Source: Flammula alnicola (lineage: Eukaryota > Basidiomycota > Agaricomycetes > Agaricales > Strophariaceae). From it: DNA of 64,000 bases. Position numbers and translations under genes: made by a program. Under the pieces are notes generated by a model. That model ran no database searches, was not told the DNA's origin, and saw only the letters and a program-made list of their open reading frames with translations. Below, piece by piece: positions 13,548 through 23,712 of the stretch. Position 1 is the stretch's first letter; each line of letters begins with the position of its first letter. The DNA lies in NCBI GenBank assembly GCA_015499995.1, contig JADNRV010000005.1, positions 248,001-312,000 of the forward strand, in the 5' to 3' direction.

Positions 13548-15274
13548 ATGGACGCCTACATGAATTCTCTCCCACAGCCGACGAATATGACCATGTCTGC
13601 GAACCGAAATACCCATCCACAACAGCAGCTTCTGTCGCCTGAGGAGGTGAGTTTGCGTTAACCCATGGTCCTATGTTTCTGCTAAGAATGACCCATCTCC
13701 GTGATAGGAAATGCAGCGGCAGTTGGAGGAATTCAAGCGGTCGGTGACAATCATCATATGGTACAAGGTGAGATGCCGATTGCGTACCCGAGAGTTTGTA
13801 CCCGAGCTTGCATATCCCCGTGTTATTTTGAGATCGAGGCCGATATTTTCATTTTATTTTTGAACTCTTATGTCACGACAGATATACTGACTACGTTCTG
13901 AAATCAGGCCAACGCAGAGCCAATAAGGCTCCAGCAGTTTCTTCCGACCTTCCCTTATTTCCAGCTTTCGCGCTTCAGCAATCTTATTAAGGACCTCGGG
14001 TTATCATCTTCATCGTATCTTGACACTTATATCCCTGCCTCAAACCAATGGGAGCAACATACCACCACATCCGTACGGATCGTAGAGACTCAGCAAAGGT
14101 TGATCTACAAAGTCCGTCGCTCCCTCATGGAAGGCCTGAGTGAGGACGAATGTCCAAGTCTCCAAGATGAACTCCAAATGCAGCCACGTATGAACGGAGC
14201 GCATCCTTCATCCACGAATAACGTCCAGTCGTCTTCGCTGGCCTCATCATCCACACAACCCACCGCTGATGCCAAGACAAATAATGACGGCCAGTCCAAA
14301 AATATGCTGAAGCGCTCGGCACCCCAAGGAGACCAGGAATCAAGACACAGTCCCAAAGTCCACGTAACGAACGGGTACTACATGTCCCACAGCGGGTCAA
14401 GCACCATGGTATCTAGCCCAGTAGCCGGACCTTCATCTTCCAACACATCTACTCCCACATTACCGAGTCCACAATCCAGTGCCCAAGCTCAACCGGATAA
14501 CAATGTATACATGTATCAAAACTCCGTGTTTTACGGTGGAAATTCCGCAAATCAAGGCTCAGCGGACAACAATTCCCTACCCCACTATCTCCTAACTCCT
14601 CCAGCATCGGCGCCTCCGATCCCTTACCACCCGCACCCCCCACTCAAGCGCTGGCCGAACGACTACACCGTCTCGGAGCTCTCCGCCGGGTTCCACGCCA
14701 TGGACCTGCTCATCTCGCAGTCGCCCACCGGCGCAAGCATGACGCAGCGCACTGCCTTCGAGCGCGTCTTCGGCAGCCGGTACGTCAAGAGCACCGTCTG
14801 TCGGCATCGTGCGGTCTGGCGCAAGGCGCCGCGCGTCCTGCGGGAACAGTTCGAGCACATGGGCACGGACGATCGCGCATGCTGGGGCGAGTTTGTGCGG
14901 CGCGTCGAGAACCGGCCCCCTGGAAAGAATGCGAACATTGAGTTGATGCCGTCGCAGCAGAATCCTACTATTGGCGGGTATCATGAGCAACAGAATTCGA
15001 CGGAGAACGAAGATGTGCATGGACAGGAGGGCGTCATGGGGTCGATGCAGAATCAAGGTTCGTTCGGGTTGTTCTATGTCACTATTAAGATTTACATAGC
15101 CTCGTGAATGACCTTTGTTCCCTTAGTTTCTTCTGCGCCGAACGGCAGTACCATGCAAAATAGTAAGCCTTTCCTTGGTGTCTCTCGGTCGGACGCTTAC
15201 TCAGCCATATTCCAGGTATGAATGTATATGATCCATCTCGCAATCACCTCACGAATGGCGCGCACAACGGCTGA
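13548..15274 (+). CDS. Unrecognised 467-aa protein, conserved-looking C-terminal helical domain
   Basis: Five exons: 13548-13646, 13708-13767, 13908-15057, 15128-15163 and 15216-15274. They sum to 1404 nt. The start is fixed by in-frame stops directly upstream. Residues 30-150 look folded (EFKRSVTIIIWYKANAEPIR, FPYFQLSRFSNLIKDLGL). A long S/N/P/Q-rich linker follows, then a compact basic-helical block at about 320-400 (YTVSELSAGFHAMDLLISQS, FGSRYVKSTVCRHRAVWRKA). The linker-plus-domain layout resembles a transcriptional regulator, but no named DNA-binding motif is present, so no function is assigned. Its last exon and 3' flank are the left edge of an inverted duplication whose other copy ends near 23680. 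Confidence 0.75.
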
Positions 15275-17500
15275 GAAGGAAGGCGTCCGTTCCACGAACA
15301 GTGAACTTTCTATTGTATTCTCATAGGCACTTACTTATTTATGTACCATCGCATCGCACACTGCAGCACGGACATGTATGGCTCCAGTTCAATATGATCA
15401 CCACCCTCATCGTCTCCTAATGTTAATCCGTGGTGGCTTCGAAAGCCACGCAGAGCAAAGGGGGCTGATGCTTCTCACATATCTAGTTATGTTCCATATG
15501 CACCAGTGTCTTCTCAAGATGACAAACGCCGCTGAAGGTGTGCCGATGCGCAGCACGTCGACACACACATACTAGGAATTTACACCGTTGCATGGGGTGT
15601 AACGTTAAACTAGCCCTACGGCAGATTCGGCGTGCTATGAACCAAATACCCGTCGAGAAACCGAGATAGTCGGATCTGTGGCTTTACTGCGATATGTCAT
15701 TCCACAAGTACACCCGTACTTGACATGTGTTCATCACACGGACTTGGTGCTTCCAAATGCATAACAAAGTACCGAGCCTTGAACAAAGGCAACCCTCCCT
15801 GCCTACTTACTGAAATCCTTGCTCACTGTGCTATAATTATCCCTTGAGATCTAAATTTAGTTCTCTAAATTGAAAAAGCCTACGGAGGTCAGCGTATTCA
15901 CGGTCCTCCTCCACAAACCGCTCCTCAAGCCTTGAAAACGCCCAAATTTCTGCCAATTGGAGATCATGACGAGTCCTCGGCTCGTTCTCAAGAGCATTCA
16001 AAATTTCAGATTGACTCTCACGTTGTCAGAATCGACCGGCCGCGAAATGCTATGTACGGTTCGTTCCATTGATTCCAGATTGTACCCTGAGTAATTGATC
16101 CATTCTGAGCTCTTTTATACCGACGTAAGACCTTTTCTAAATTTAACTCTCGCGCAAGAATGACCTCGTCTGAACTGCCTATCTTCAACGTGAAAGCTCC
16201 CTCAAGAGCAATGTCTCGAGGGGAAATTGGTCGCTCATCAAGCTCCGAGTTCGACAGATTGCCCTCGAAAACAGAACAAAATTCTACATTTCGTCCTGCA
16301 CCTATGCATAGGTGATTTCAATCGACTTTCCCCCCACGAGTGAATCCTGACGGTGTGCTAATTATAGGTATGCAAGTAACATCGACGAGCAGCTATTTCC
16401 ATTCATACACTACATCGGGTATAACGTGTGGATGGCACTCACTCTTGGCCTTACTCGCTTTTATTACACAACGTGGCGATTAGTTCAATCCCAATCAACG
16501 ACCGAAAATACTTCACCAGATGGCCCTGCCTCGTCCCTCGGGATCAACGTCGCTGATGTATTTCTCGTTCACGCCAAGTGGTATCGCCTGGTGCGGAAGC
16601 TGATGAAAGTTTGGAAATTGGTGCGCCTTGGGTGTGCACTTCTACTACCGTACGCATGCGTAAATCATTTATACTGGCAACTGCTTGATATTTATAACTC
16701 CAACACAGACTCTCGATTGCATTCCTTCAGCTTGATTCTGTCATCAACAACGTGCTTGGGCGAACAACTGCTATTTCCGCGTTTATCTTCTCGAGCACCG
16801 GCCTTGCTTTAAGCTGCCTATATATGGCAACGAAATCCACATTCAGCGATAGAAGATTTCGAAACAAGTGGGTTGAGGCATGTACCTTCCCCAATAAATA
16901 TATGTTCGATGTTACAATGGTTCTTCAGGCGTCTCGTAGCGGACTTGAGACGATGGAAGCAGTCGAATTCTGGGCTCTTCTCGCGCTACCACTTTCCTCG
17001 CTGGTTTGGTGAGTCACGGTCATATGATCCCTAGAAGGGATTGCTAATCTGATGTTCAAGGTCAGTGTTGTTCTGCGTATCCACAATCCTCATTGTGGTC
17101 TGGACGGAACAAAATGGTCGAGGTATCCTGACAAATGGAGATTATAACGTTGGGCAGGCCGCTTTTGTATCGAGCGCGACATTTCTAACGACATTGACTC
17201 TGACAATCATCGCTCAAATATATCGAGCGGTGAAAATGTTCAGAGGGCCTTGATTTAATAGGTCTTTCAATTTTTTCGGTTAGTAGATACAATTTGTTGC
17301 TTTATTTTCTTCCTGCGTCTTTTAATGATGTTCTCCAGATTTGATATGGAAATAGATAAGTATTCTGAAAATATTCAGGTTTATACTACAGGATAGTACT
17401 ATGCATTACATGCGTTCTTGAACTGTAGAAATTCGAGTTTCGTCAATGGTCACGAATCATAGGCCCCCAAAAATGGTGCCTCAAGATCTCGCACCAAAGG
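15257..17500 (+). repeat. Inverted duplication, left copy (A1 unit)
   Basis: This segment reappears on the opposite strand at about 21235-23680. Homology starts inside the last exon of the preceding gene (ACGAATGGCG...ACAACGGCTGAGAAGG), continues through its 3' flank, then through the membrane-protein gene A1, and ends beyond it near a shared CATAGGCCCCCAAA stretch. Divergence is moderate, with indels. This copy is the more complete and carries an intact gene, so it is probably closer to the original. Confidence 0.8.
16160..17253 (+). CDS. Multi-pass membrane protein, copy A1 (intact), 308 aa
   Basis: Four exons: 16160-16311, 16368-16649, 16709-17008 and 17061-17253. They sum to 927 nt in frame. 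The first 50 residues are polar. Hydrophobic segments follow at YIGYNVWMALTLGLTRFYY, CALLLPLSIAFLQL, TTAISAFIFSSTGLALSCLY, FWALLALPLSSLVWSVLFCV/STILIVVW and QAAFVSSATFLTTLTLTIIA. The protein ends in a short basic tail (YRAVKMFRGP). No known family is recognised. The same exon and helix plan occurs in the B copies (for example FWTTLVSPISYLIW and a C-terminal RRAISLVRGR), so A and B are paralogues. Location in a membrane is inferred from hydrophobicity; transport or receptor function cannot be stated. Confidence 0.75.
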
Positions 17501-17849
17501 CGGCTGCGTCTTTCAATCTATGTTCTTCTTGATCGGTGACCAGTGAAGGGTCTTACACAGGAGTGTACAAAGCGGAGACGCTAGGCGGGATGGTGGAACA
17601 GGAAGTCAACCAAGCAGGTCAAGTCAGGGATGCACGCTGTCCTTTTTTGGGGACTTGATGATCAAAGATATTGGATTTACAGCGCTTTGCTTGAAAATTG
17701 TTTAAAAATAATTAAAGCTGTGCTTAGTGCGGCTTCGCGCTCGACGGCCGGTTTCCCAGAGCCCATGAAGCTGCCGATCTATGCCGATCTGGCCATTGTG
17801 GATAGTACCAAGAAGGCTGCCTGATTTAGGAATTTCACCTAATAGAGTA

Positions 17850-17900
17850 AGAATGCACACCTATTAATAGACTGATGAGCGCAATACATATTGCTCACTT
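17850..17900 (+). promoter_or_regulatory. Conserved motif upstream of B1
   Basis: It contains CTATTAATAGACTGATGAGC followed by GCAATACATATTGCTCACTT, about 60-90 bp before the B1 ATG. A close match lies at the same place before B2 on the minus strand, and further copies lie at 20681-20712 and 28569-28606. The spacing suggests a promoter element, though it could be a transposon relic. Confidence 0.4.
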
Positions 17901-17953
17901 CATTTTTTTTGCCATTTGGCACCTTCCTCCTCCTCCAACAAAACGTATTGCAC

Positions 17954-19041
17954 ATGGGAAGTCATTGTGAGCAGTACAACCCTGGTTTCTCCACTCACTT
18001 AATAACTCTGTACACCCACGAAATAGTTGACCAGAATTCACAAGTCACCACTGACAATCCTCAGGCTGGGCTTCAGCCATCTTGGATTCAAGAACAAATT
18101 CGGTCTCTCCGTAGCGTCCGAAGGTTATTTTATTCTTCTGACTTGTAGAACAACTTGAAACTCATCTCTTACATACTCAGCGAACTGGGACAGAAGATGA
18201 AGAACCTGAATATCAGGCACACCATCTTCATCGTTTTGTGGAGGATCCTTACGCTAGGTCTTCTTCCCGTGTATTACGCCGAATATCGAGCAAAGACGAC
18301 TGGCGCAGAAACAGAGTCACTACCGTCACCAGCCGACACCGAAGTCCGATCCTGGAAGGTCGTTGCGAGAGACCTGACCAAAACCTGGGCACTGGTATGC
18401 AAGGGAGGTCTACTTCTCTGCCCGTAAGTCAATATTTTTTCTCGATAAGTGCACCACTGAGACGTACCTGGTTCTCAGATTGTCTCTTACCCTGCTTCAA
18501 ATTCCTGGAGGTACCGAAAGCACTCTTGCGCGCACGTCAACAATTGCGGCTTGTGTCTGTGGCGGCAGCGCGTTCCTTCTGAGCGCGGTGTTCATCAGTA
18601 TGAGGTCCAAGCTAAATCGAGGCAGAATTGCCCACCTGTGGGTCGAGGTGCGCAGACGTTCGCGCTGACCGAATCGATGGACAGAATTAATCAATATATA
18701 ACTTTGTGTTTTGCAGGCGTCGCTGAGCTTGTCGGCACCCAAAGCTCTTATCTTCTGGACAACTCTAGTGTCTCCGATATCGTACTTGATCTGGTTAGTT
18801 ATATCATCGTACTCGTGTATAAATATGATACTCACCACTCACCAGGTCGCTCATCTTTTGCATCTTGACGCTATTGGTCATCTCCTGGAATAGATACGTC
18901 GGCGGAGGTCCCACTCCCGATGGCGGAAATTCCGCCGAGACAAAAGCAGCCTTCATCATGAGCGGGGCGTTCCTCACGAGCTTGATCATAGGAGCCGTCG
19001 TCCAAGTTCGCCGAGCCATTTCTCTTGTGAGAGGGCGGTAA
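17954..19041 (+). CDS. Multi-pass membrane protein, copy B1, about 262 aa
   Basis: Exons 2-5 are clear: 18149-18423, 18479-18647, 18717-18793 and 18846-19041 (717 nt). Exon 1 starts at 17954 (MGSHCEQYNPGFSTHL...). Its donor is uncertain: GTTGAC after EI, or GTCACC after NSQ. Compared with B2 and B3, B1 has lost one base near 18140, which would frameshift the exon used there. A downstream acceptor (CTGACTTGTAG at 18148) bypasses it in frame, so the gene may still be functional. Hydrophobic segments include FIVLWRILTLGLLPVYY, GGLLLCPLSLTLLQIP, TIAACVCGGSAFLLSAVFI, FWTTLVSPISYLIWSLIFCI and AAFIMSGAFLTSLIIGAVVQ. It is paralogous to A1; function unknown. Confidence 0.65.
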
Positions 19042-19448
19042 TGTTGCTCGCGAAGTCACATCGATCCCGGTTGTGAAGTTTGGTGGAAACCCTTAGATAT
19101 TCCATTCGAGTTCGGTCTACGTTTTGAATTCCACATTTTCTATCAGTTTCCACATCACTTCGCTTTGCTGTTTTCATATGTACACTAATGTTGAATGTTC
19201 TGCTTGTACTTGAGGCTTTCTTTTTTTCCTCTCGTCTGAAATGTCGCGTGTATGTAGTTCGCATCAGAGTTTTCGTTTGCAGGCAATAACATGATGAAGC
19301 TACTTACCATTTTCATCGCCCACTTAGGCTGCTTCGACCTGGTTGATGGAAGGCTCTCAGAATATTGCGAGAACAGTAAGCGTGAACGAGCGTTGATTGA
19401 TCTGAATCAGGGTAAATCACATCGGGTCACACGGTCACACTCTCCATG

Positions 19449-19690
19449 TAGGCCACGGTTACCCGGACGGTCCGGACCCGTTCGTCTTGTCCCATCCGCA
19501 GGCCCCAGCCCCCTCCCATGCACGACGCACTTCATCCCCGCAAGTACTCTCTGGGGCACCTGCCCTGACTCAGCCTTCCTCATCCGCATCGACATCCGCA
19601 TCGGCGACGTCCTCGCGCTCCCGTACACTCTTCCCATCTGGATTCTGCTATGGCTTAACCCATTTCCAGGATCACGCCAAGTCAAAGACT
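19449..19690 (+). repeat. Fragment related to the P/S-rich sequence at 24655-24866
   Basis: The encoded stretch SSPQVLSGAPALTQ followed by a serine/alanine run matches LSPQVLSGAPALTR plus a serine run at 24.7 kb, in the same orientation. No complete gene is present here. An open frame at 19291-19701 fuses B1 3' flank with this fragment and is probably not a real protein. Confidence 0.55.
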
Positions 19691-19699
19691 TGGTAAACT

Positions 19700-21234
19700 G
19701 ACGGTGTTTTTCCTGTGGCTTCGGTTCATCTTGTGATAAAGATAAGTCTGTTTATTCGCATTTAGCGTGGATTTAACACGGCTGTCAGCCGCGCTAAATT
19801 TGAGATGCGCGATCTGACAGCGTGACAAAGGGTCGCAACAAGGGTCGTACGCACCTAAAGAGGTGCAGGTAAGTCAGGGTTTGTTATCACACACACAATA
19901 GGATGCAGTGAAATCCGTTAGAATAGTAGAATAAGTAGAAATGAGGCCGAGTAAACGAGTAAAGGCCGAGTAATTTTAGAAAATCAAATCTATTGCTTTG
20001 TTTAGTAAAAAAAAAATTATAGTAAGCTAACAAAAAAATGTAGCCGCGCAGCGAGAAAAAACAGTGCAATCTGAGTTGAGCGGGCAGGAGAAGGTGATTG
20101 TGTAATGTCCGAATTGATCAATCCAGTACGTACAACCCAGATGCCGCACAGCGAGCTGGCTTTTCCGAGTCTCCGTTCCGTGTTCCGCCAGCTCAATTTA
20201 AGATTTGAACCAGCCCAATTTAAAGAATTTAAGAAATTTAAGCTTAATTCCTACTTTCCTTAAATTTGGGCTCGGAATCCTTAAATTCATATGTAGCGCT
20301 CACAATTTGCCCTCGGAGGCTTCATATTCATAAATTTAGGCTTGAATTATATCTAAATTACATCTAACCTACTGCTATTTTGTGCAAGGGAGGGGATGGC
20401 AGGTGCTCTCCTCGAGGGCAGACGGCGAGAGCAAGGAGCAGCATGCGCGCGAGTGCGCAGCGCCCGTGCCCGCCAAAACGGTAAAACCCGCAGGCACGGT
20501 AAAACCCCCGAACATGGCTACGTACGAGAGTTCCCAGGCCCAAGGTGGCAATGCGTGGCGGAGGCGGTCACATCACGTGCACGGCCATCACCGATCAACG
20601 CGATCAACGGCATGACCTCACGGCATACCATAACAGGCAACGGGCCTGGGTCGGGTTATTTCGATGGATTTATGTATTGCACTCATCAGTCTATTAATAG
20701 ATGTTCATCGTGCCGCTGTGCGTAAGGCAGTGTGCGCCAGCGAAGCCGGAAAAGGAAAATGAGACACCCGATAAGGAACGACCGACGCATCTAGCTGCCT
20801 TTCCATATTTGGAGTGGTTGTCCGAGATCGACAGATCTGCCCTGGATCTGCCTCGCCAAACATCTCCACGCTTATGTATTCGGGCAATTCATATGCGTTG
20901 ACTGCCTTGCTGGATGAACAATTGATGACTCACTATGGTGGACCAAGTTGATTGCAATTTCGTTGTGCGTTGGATTTCATGTTATCTCTTTCTTATTTTC
21001 TCATGAGATGACCGTTTTAGACTGAAAACCTATGTAGATCGAAAGCTCAAGCCTTATCCACTCTCGAAGCCCATTGGCCAGTATTGAAGGACCAGAAGGT
21101 ACAGGTGTTCTTGCAGAGCGCGATACACAATGCAGTGAGTGTAGTCAATTTCCAATCAATTTCCTTCAGAATCCTGCATGTTTTACCCCACCTCAGAAGC
21201 TGATAGATGCTCACTACTTGAAGTAGCCCAGTTC
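19700..21234. other. Accessory intergenic DNA, AT-rich, no gene recognised
   Basis: 19740-20400 is AT-rich with repeated TTTAAG/AATTTAAA words. 20400-20620 is GC-rich with a repeated ACGGTAAAACCC word. An open stretch at 20701-20901 (EKENETPDKERPTHLAAFPY) has coding-like composition but no partner exons. A copy of the CTATTAATAG motif lies at 20691-20700. Confidence 0.4.
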
Positions 21235-21467
21235 GTCTCCTTGAGGCATCATGTTTGGGGGCCTATGAATCATGACCACTGACAAAACTCGAATTTCTAC
21301 AGTTCACGAGTGCTTGTGATGTGTAGTACTATCCTGTAGTATAAACCTGAAACATTTTCAGAATACTTGTGTATTTTCACATCAAATCTGGATATCATCA
21401 TTGAAAGATGCAGGAAGAAAATAATAAAGCAACAAATTGTATCTACTAATTGAAAAAATTGAAAAAA

Positions 21468-22300
21468 TCAACGCCCTCTGAACATTTTCATGGCTCGATA
21501 TATTTGAGCGAAGATTGTCAAAGTCAATGTCGTAGAGATGTCGCGCTTGATAAAAAGGTGGCCTGTCCAACATTATAACCTCCATTTGTCGGGATACCTC
21601 GACCATTTTGTTCCGTCCAGACCACAGTGAGGATTGTGGATACGCAGAAAAAAACTGACCTTGAACACCAGATTAGCAATCCCTTCTAGGGATGATAAGG
21701 CCGCGACTCACCAAATCAGCGAGGAAAGTGGTAGCGCGAGAAGAGCCCAGAATTCGACTGCCTCCATCGTCTCAGTCTGGAAGTCCGCTACGAGACGCCT
21801 GAAGAACCATTGTAACATCGAACATATATTTATTGGGGAAGGTACATACCTCAACCCACTTGTTTCGAATTTTTCTACCGTTTAATGTGGATTTCAATGC
21901 AATAAATAGACAGCTTAAAGCAAGGCCGGTGCTCGAGAAGATAATGCAGAAATAGCAGTCGTTCGCCCAGGCACGTTGTTGTCAGTTGATGACAGAATCA
22001 AGCTGAAGGAACACAATCGAGAGTCTGCGTTGGAGTTATAAATATAAAGCAGTTGCCAGTTGGTTGCCAGTATAAATAATTTACGCATGCGTATGGTACG
22101 ACGCCACTTGGCGTGCACGAGAAATACATTCGCAACATTGATCCCGAGGGACGAGTTAAATTTAGAAAGGGTCTTACGTTGGTATACAAAGAGCTCAGGA
22201 TAGATCGATTACTCGCTGTATCGGAAGAGCCTTTCCAATCATACGTACAATCTAGAATCAATGGAACAAAGTCTACATAGCATTTCGCGGCCAGATGATT
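21468..22300 (-). pseudogene. Membrane protein copy A2, degenerate
   Basis: Compared with A1, A2 has lost the start codon, exon 1 and much of exon 2: the join runs from AAATTTAACTC (A1 16149) to TCGTCCCTCGGG (A1 16532). It has lost a second block of exon 2 ending at the splice donor. Its last exon has a one-base deletion in the GCGACAT..CTACGACATTG segment, which shifts the frame before the last helix. Hydrophobic remnants are still recognisable. It cannot encode the family protein as it stands. Confidence 0.8.
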
Positions 22301-22768
22301 CTGACAACGTGAGAGTCAGTCTGAAAATTTGAATACTCTTGAGAACGAGCCGAGGACTCGTCATGATCTCCAATTGGTAGAAATAAGTTGGGTGTTTTCA
22401 AGGCTCGAGGAACGGTTTGCGGAAGAGGACCATAACTCAGGCCTTTCGATTTAGAGAATTTTAGGGATAATTATACCGGGGTGCGCAAGGATTTCACTAG
22501 GCAGGGGCGGCTAGGGGCGGTTGCCTTTGTTCAAGTTCAAGGCTCGGTGCTTTGGTAGTGTTATACATTTGGAAGCAAGCACCAAGGCCGTGTGACGAAC
22601 ACATGTCAAGTACAGGTGTACTTGTGGAATGATATATCGCAGTAAAGCCACAGATCCGACTGTCTCGGTTTCTCGACGGGTATTTCAATGGGTGGTCATA
22701 GCACGCCAAGTCTGGCGCAGGGTTAGTATAACGTTACACCGCATGCAACGATGTAAATTCCTAGTATA

Positions 22769-23343
22769 CAGTCGAACCCCTCATAACGCATACCCCTCGG
22801 TGGACGGCCCAGGGTATGCGTTATCAGAGGTTATGCATTAACAGAGGTAGGCTAAAAATAGATTCAAAATTCCATAGGCAAAATACCAAACAATAATTAA
22901 AGTATTGGTGTTGAAATATGCCATGGAGAGTAATATAGGCCATTGTGAATAAATCTGTAAAGGAAAGCTCAGATTTCCTTGGATACTCCCAGTGAGAGTG
23001 GTCCCATAGTCATTAGAGTCATGTGAAAATCATGCCAAAGGGCGCGAAAATGACAATTTTGCAGGTTAAGAGTATCAAAATGGCTAGTTTTAAACTGTCC
23101 ATGTGATGCATCAGTGGGGGCGACCAGCAAACCAATTATTTGACCTTAAATTCAAGAATTTCTACCTAATATAGTGCCCAAAACCTATGCCTTTTGCCCG
23201 CTGAGGGGTATGCCTTATGCCTTATTGCGGACCTATGCGTTATGCTATGCAATTCCCCGCCCACCGACTTGGTGGACGGATGGAGCTATGCTTTATAAGG
23301 GGTTATGCCTTATCAGAGGTATGCGTTATGAGGGGTTCAACTG
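22769..23343. mobile_element. pogo/Tc1-mariner-like MITE, 575 bp
   Basis: It is bounded by 26-bp terminal inverted repeats starting CAGTCGAACCCCTCATAACG on the left and CAGTTGAACCCCTCATAACG on the right (reverse complement), with TA on both sides. Internal copies of the ATGCGTTAT word sit near both ends. No transposase is encoded. TA targets and CAGT-type ends are typical of pogo-group Tc1/mariner elements. The matching position in the A1 unit (about 15570) is an empty site, which confirms insertion at these borders. Confidence 0.85.
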
Positions 23344-23712
23344 TATGTGTCAATGTGCTGTGCATCCGAGTCAGCACACCTTCAGCGGCGTTTGTCATCT
23401 TGAGAAAGCACCGGTGCATATGGAACATAACTGGATATGTGAGAAGCATCAAACCCTCTTTGCTCTGCGTGGCTTTTGAAGCCGCCACGGATTAACGTTA
23501 AGCGATGACGAGAGTGGAGACCATATTGAACTGGAGCCATACATGTCCGTGCTGCAGTGTGCGATGTGATGGTACATACATAAATAAGTGCCTACGAGAA
23601 TATTATTATAATAGAAAGCTGACTGTTTGTGAAACGGAAGCCTCCCTTCTCAGCTGTTGTACGCCATTCGCGACGTTTTCATTTTCGCTAAGGCTATCCC
23701 CAACTTGAATAT

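Larger units (their letters stand above)
21235..23680 (-). repeat. Inverted duplication, right copy (A2 unit)
   Basis: This is the minus-strand counterpart of 15257-17500. It contains the A2 pseudogene, the flank shared with the 467-aa gene, and a fragment of that gene's last exon at 23640-23680. It has gained a 575-bp transposon (22769-23343) and lost two blocks of A1 coding sequence. Confidence 0.8.

Noticed and set aside
16160..17253. A1 as a mating-pheromone receptor
   Set aside because: It has too few and wrongly spaced helices and no STE3 motifs, and no pheromone precursor (CaaX) was seen nearby.
19291..19701. 136-codon frame beginning with a signal-peptide-like MMKLLTIFIAHLGCF
   Set aside because: It runs from B1 3' flank into an unrelated duplicated fragment; the hydrophobic start is shared with non-coding flank at the B2 unit.
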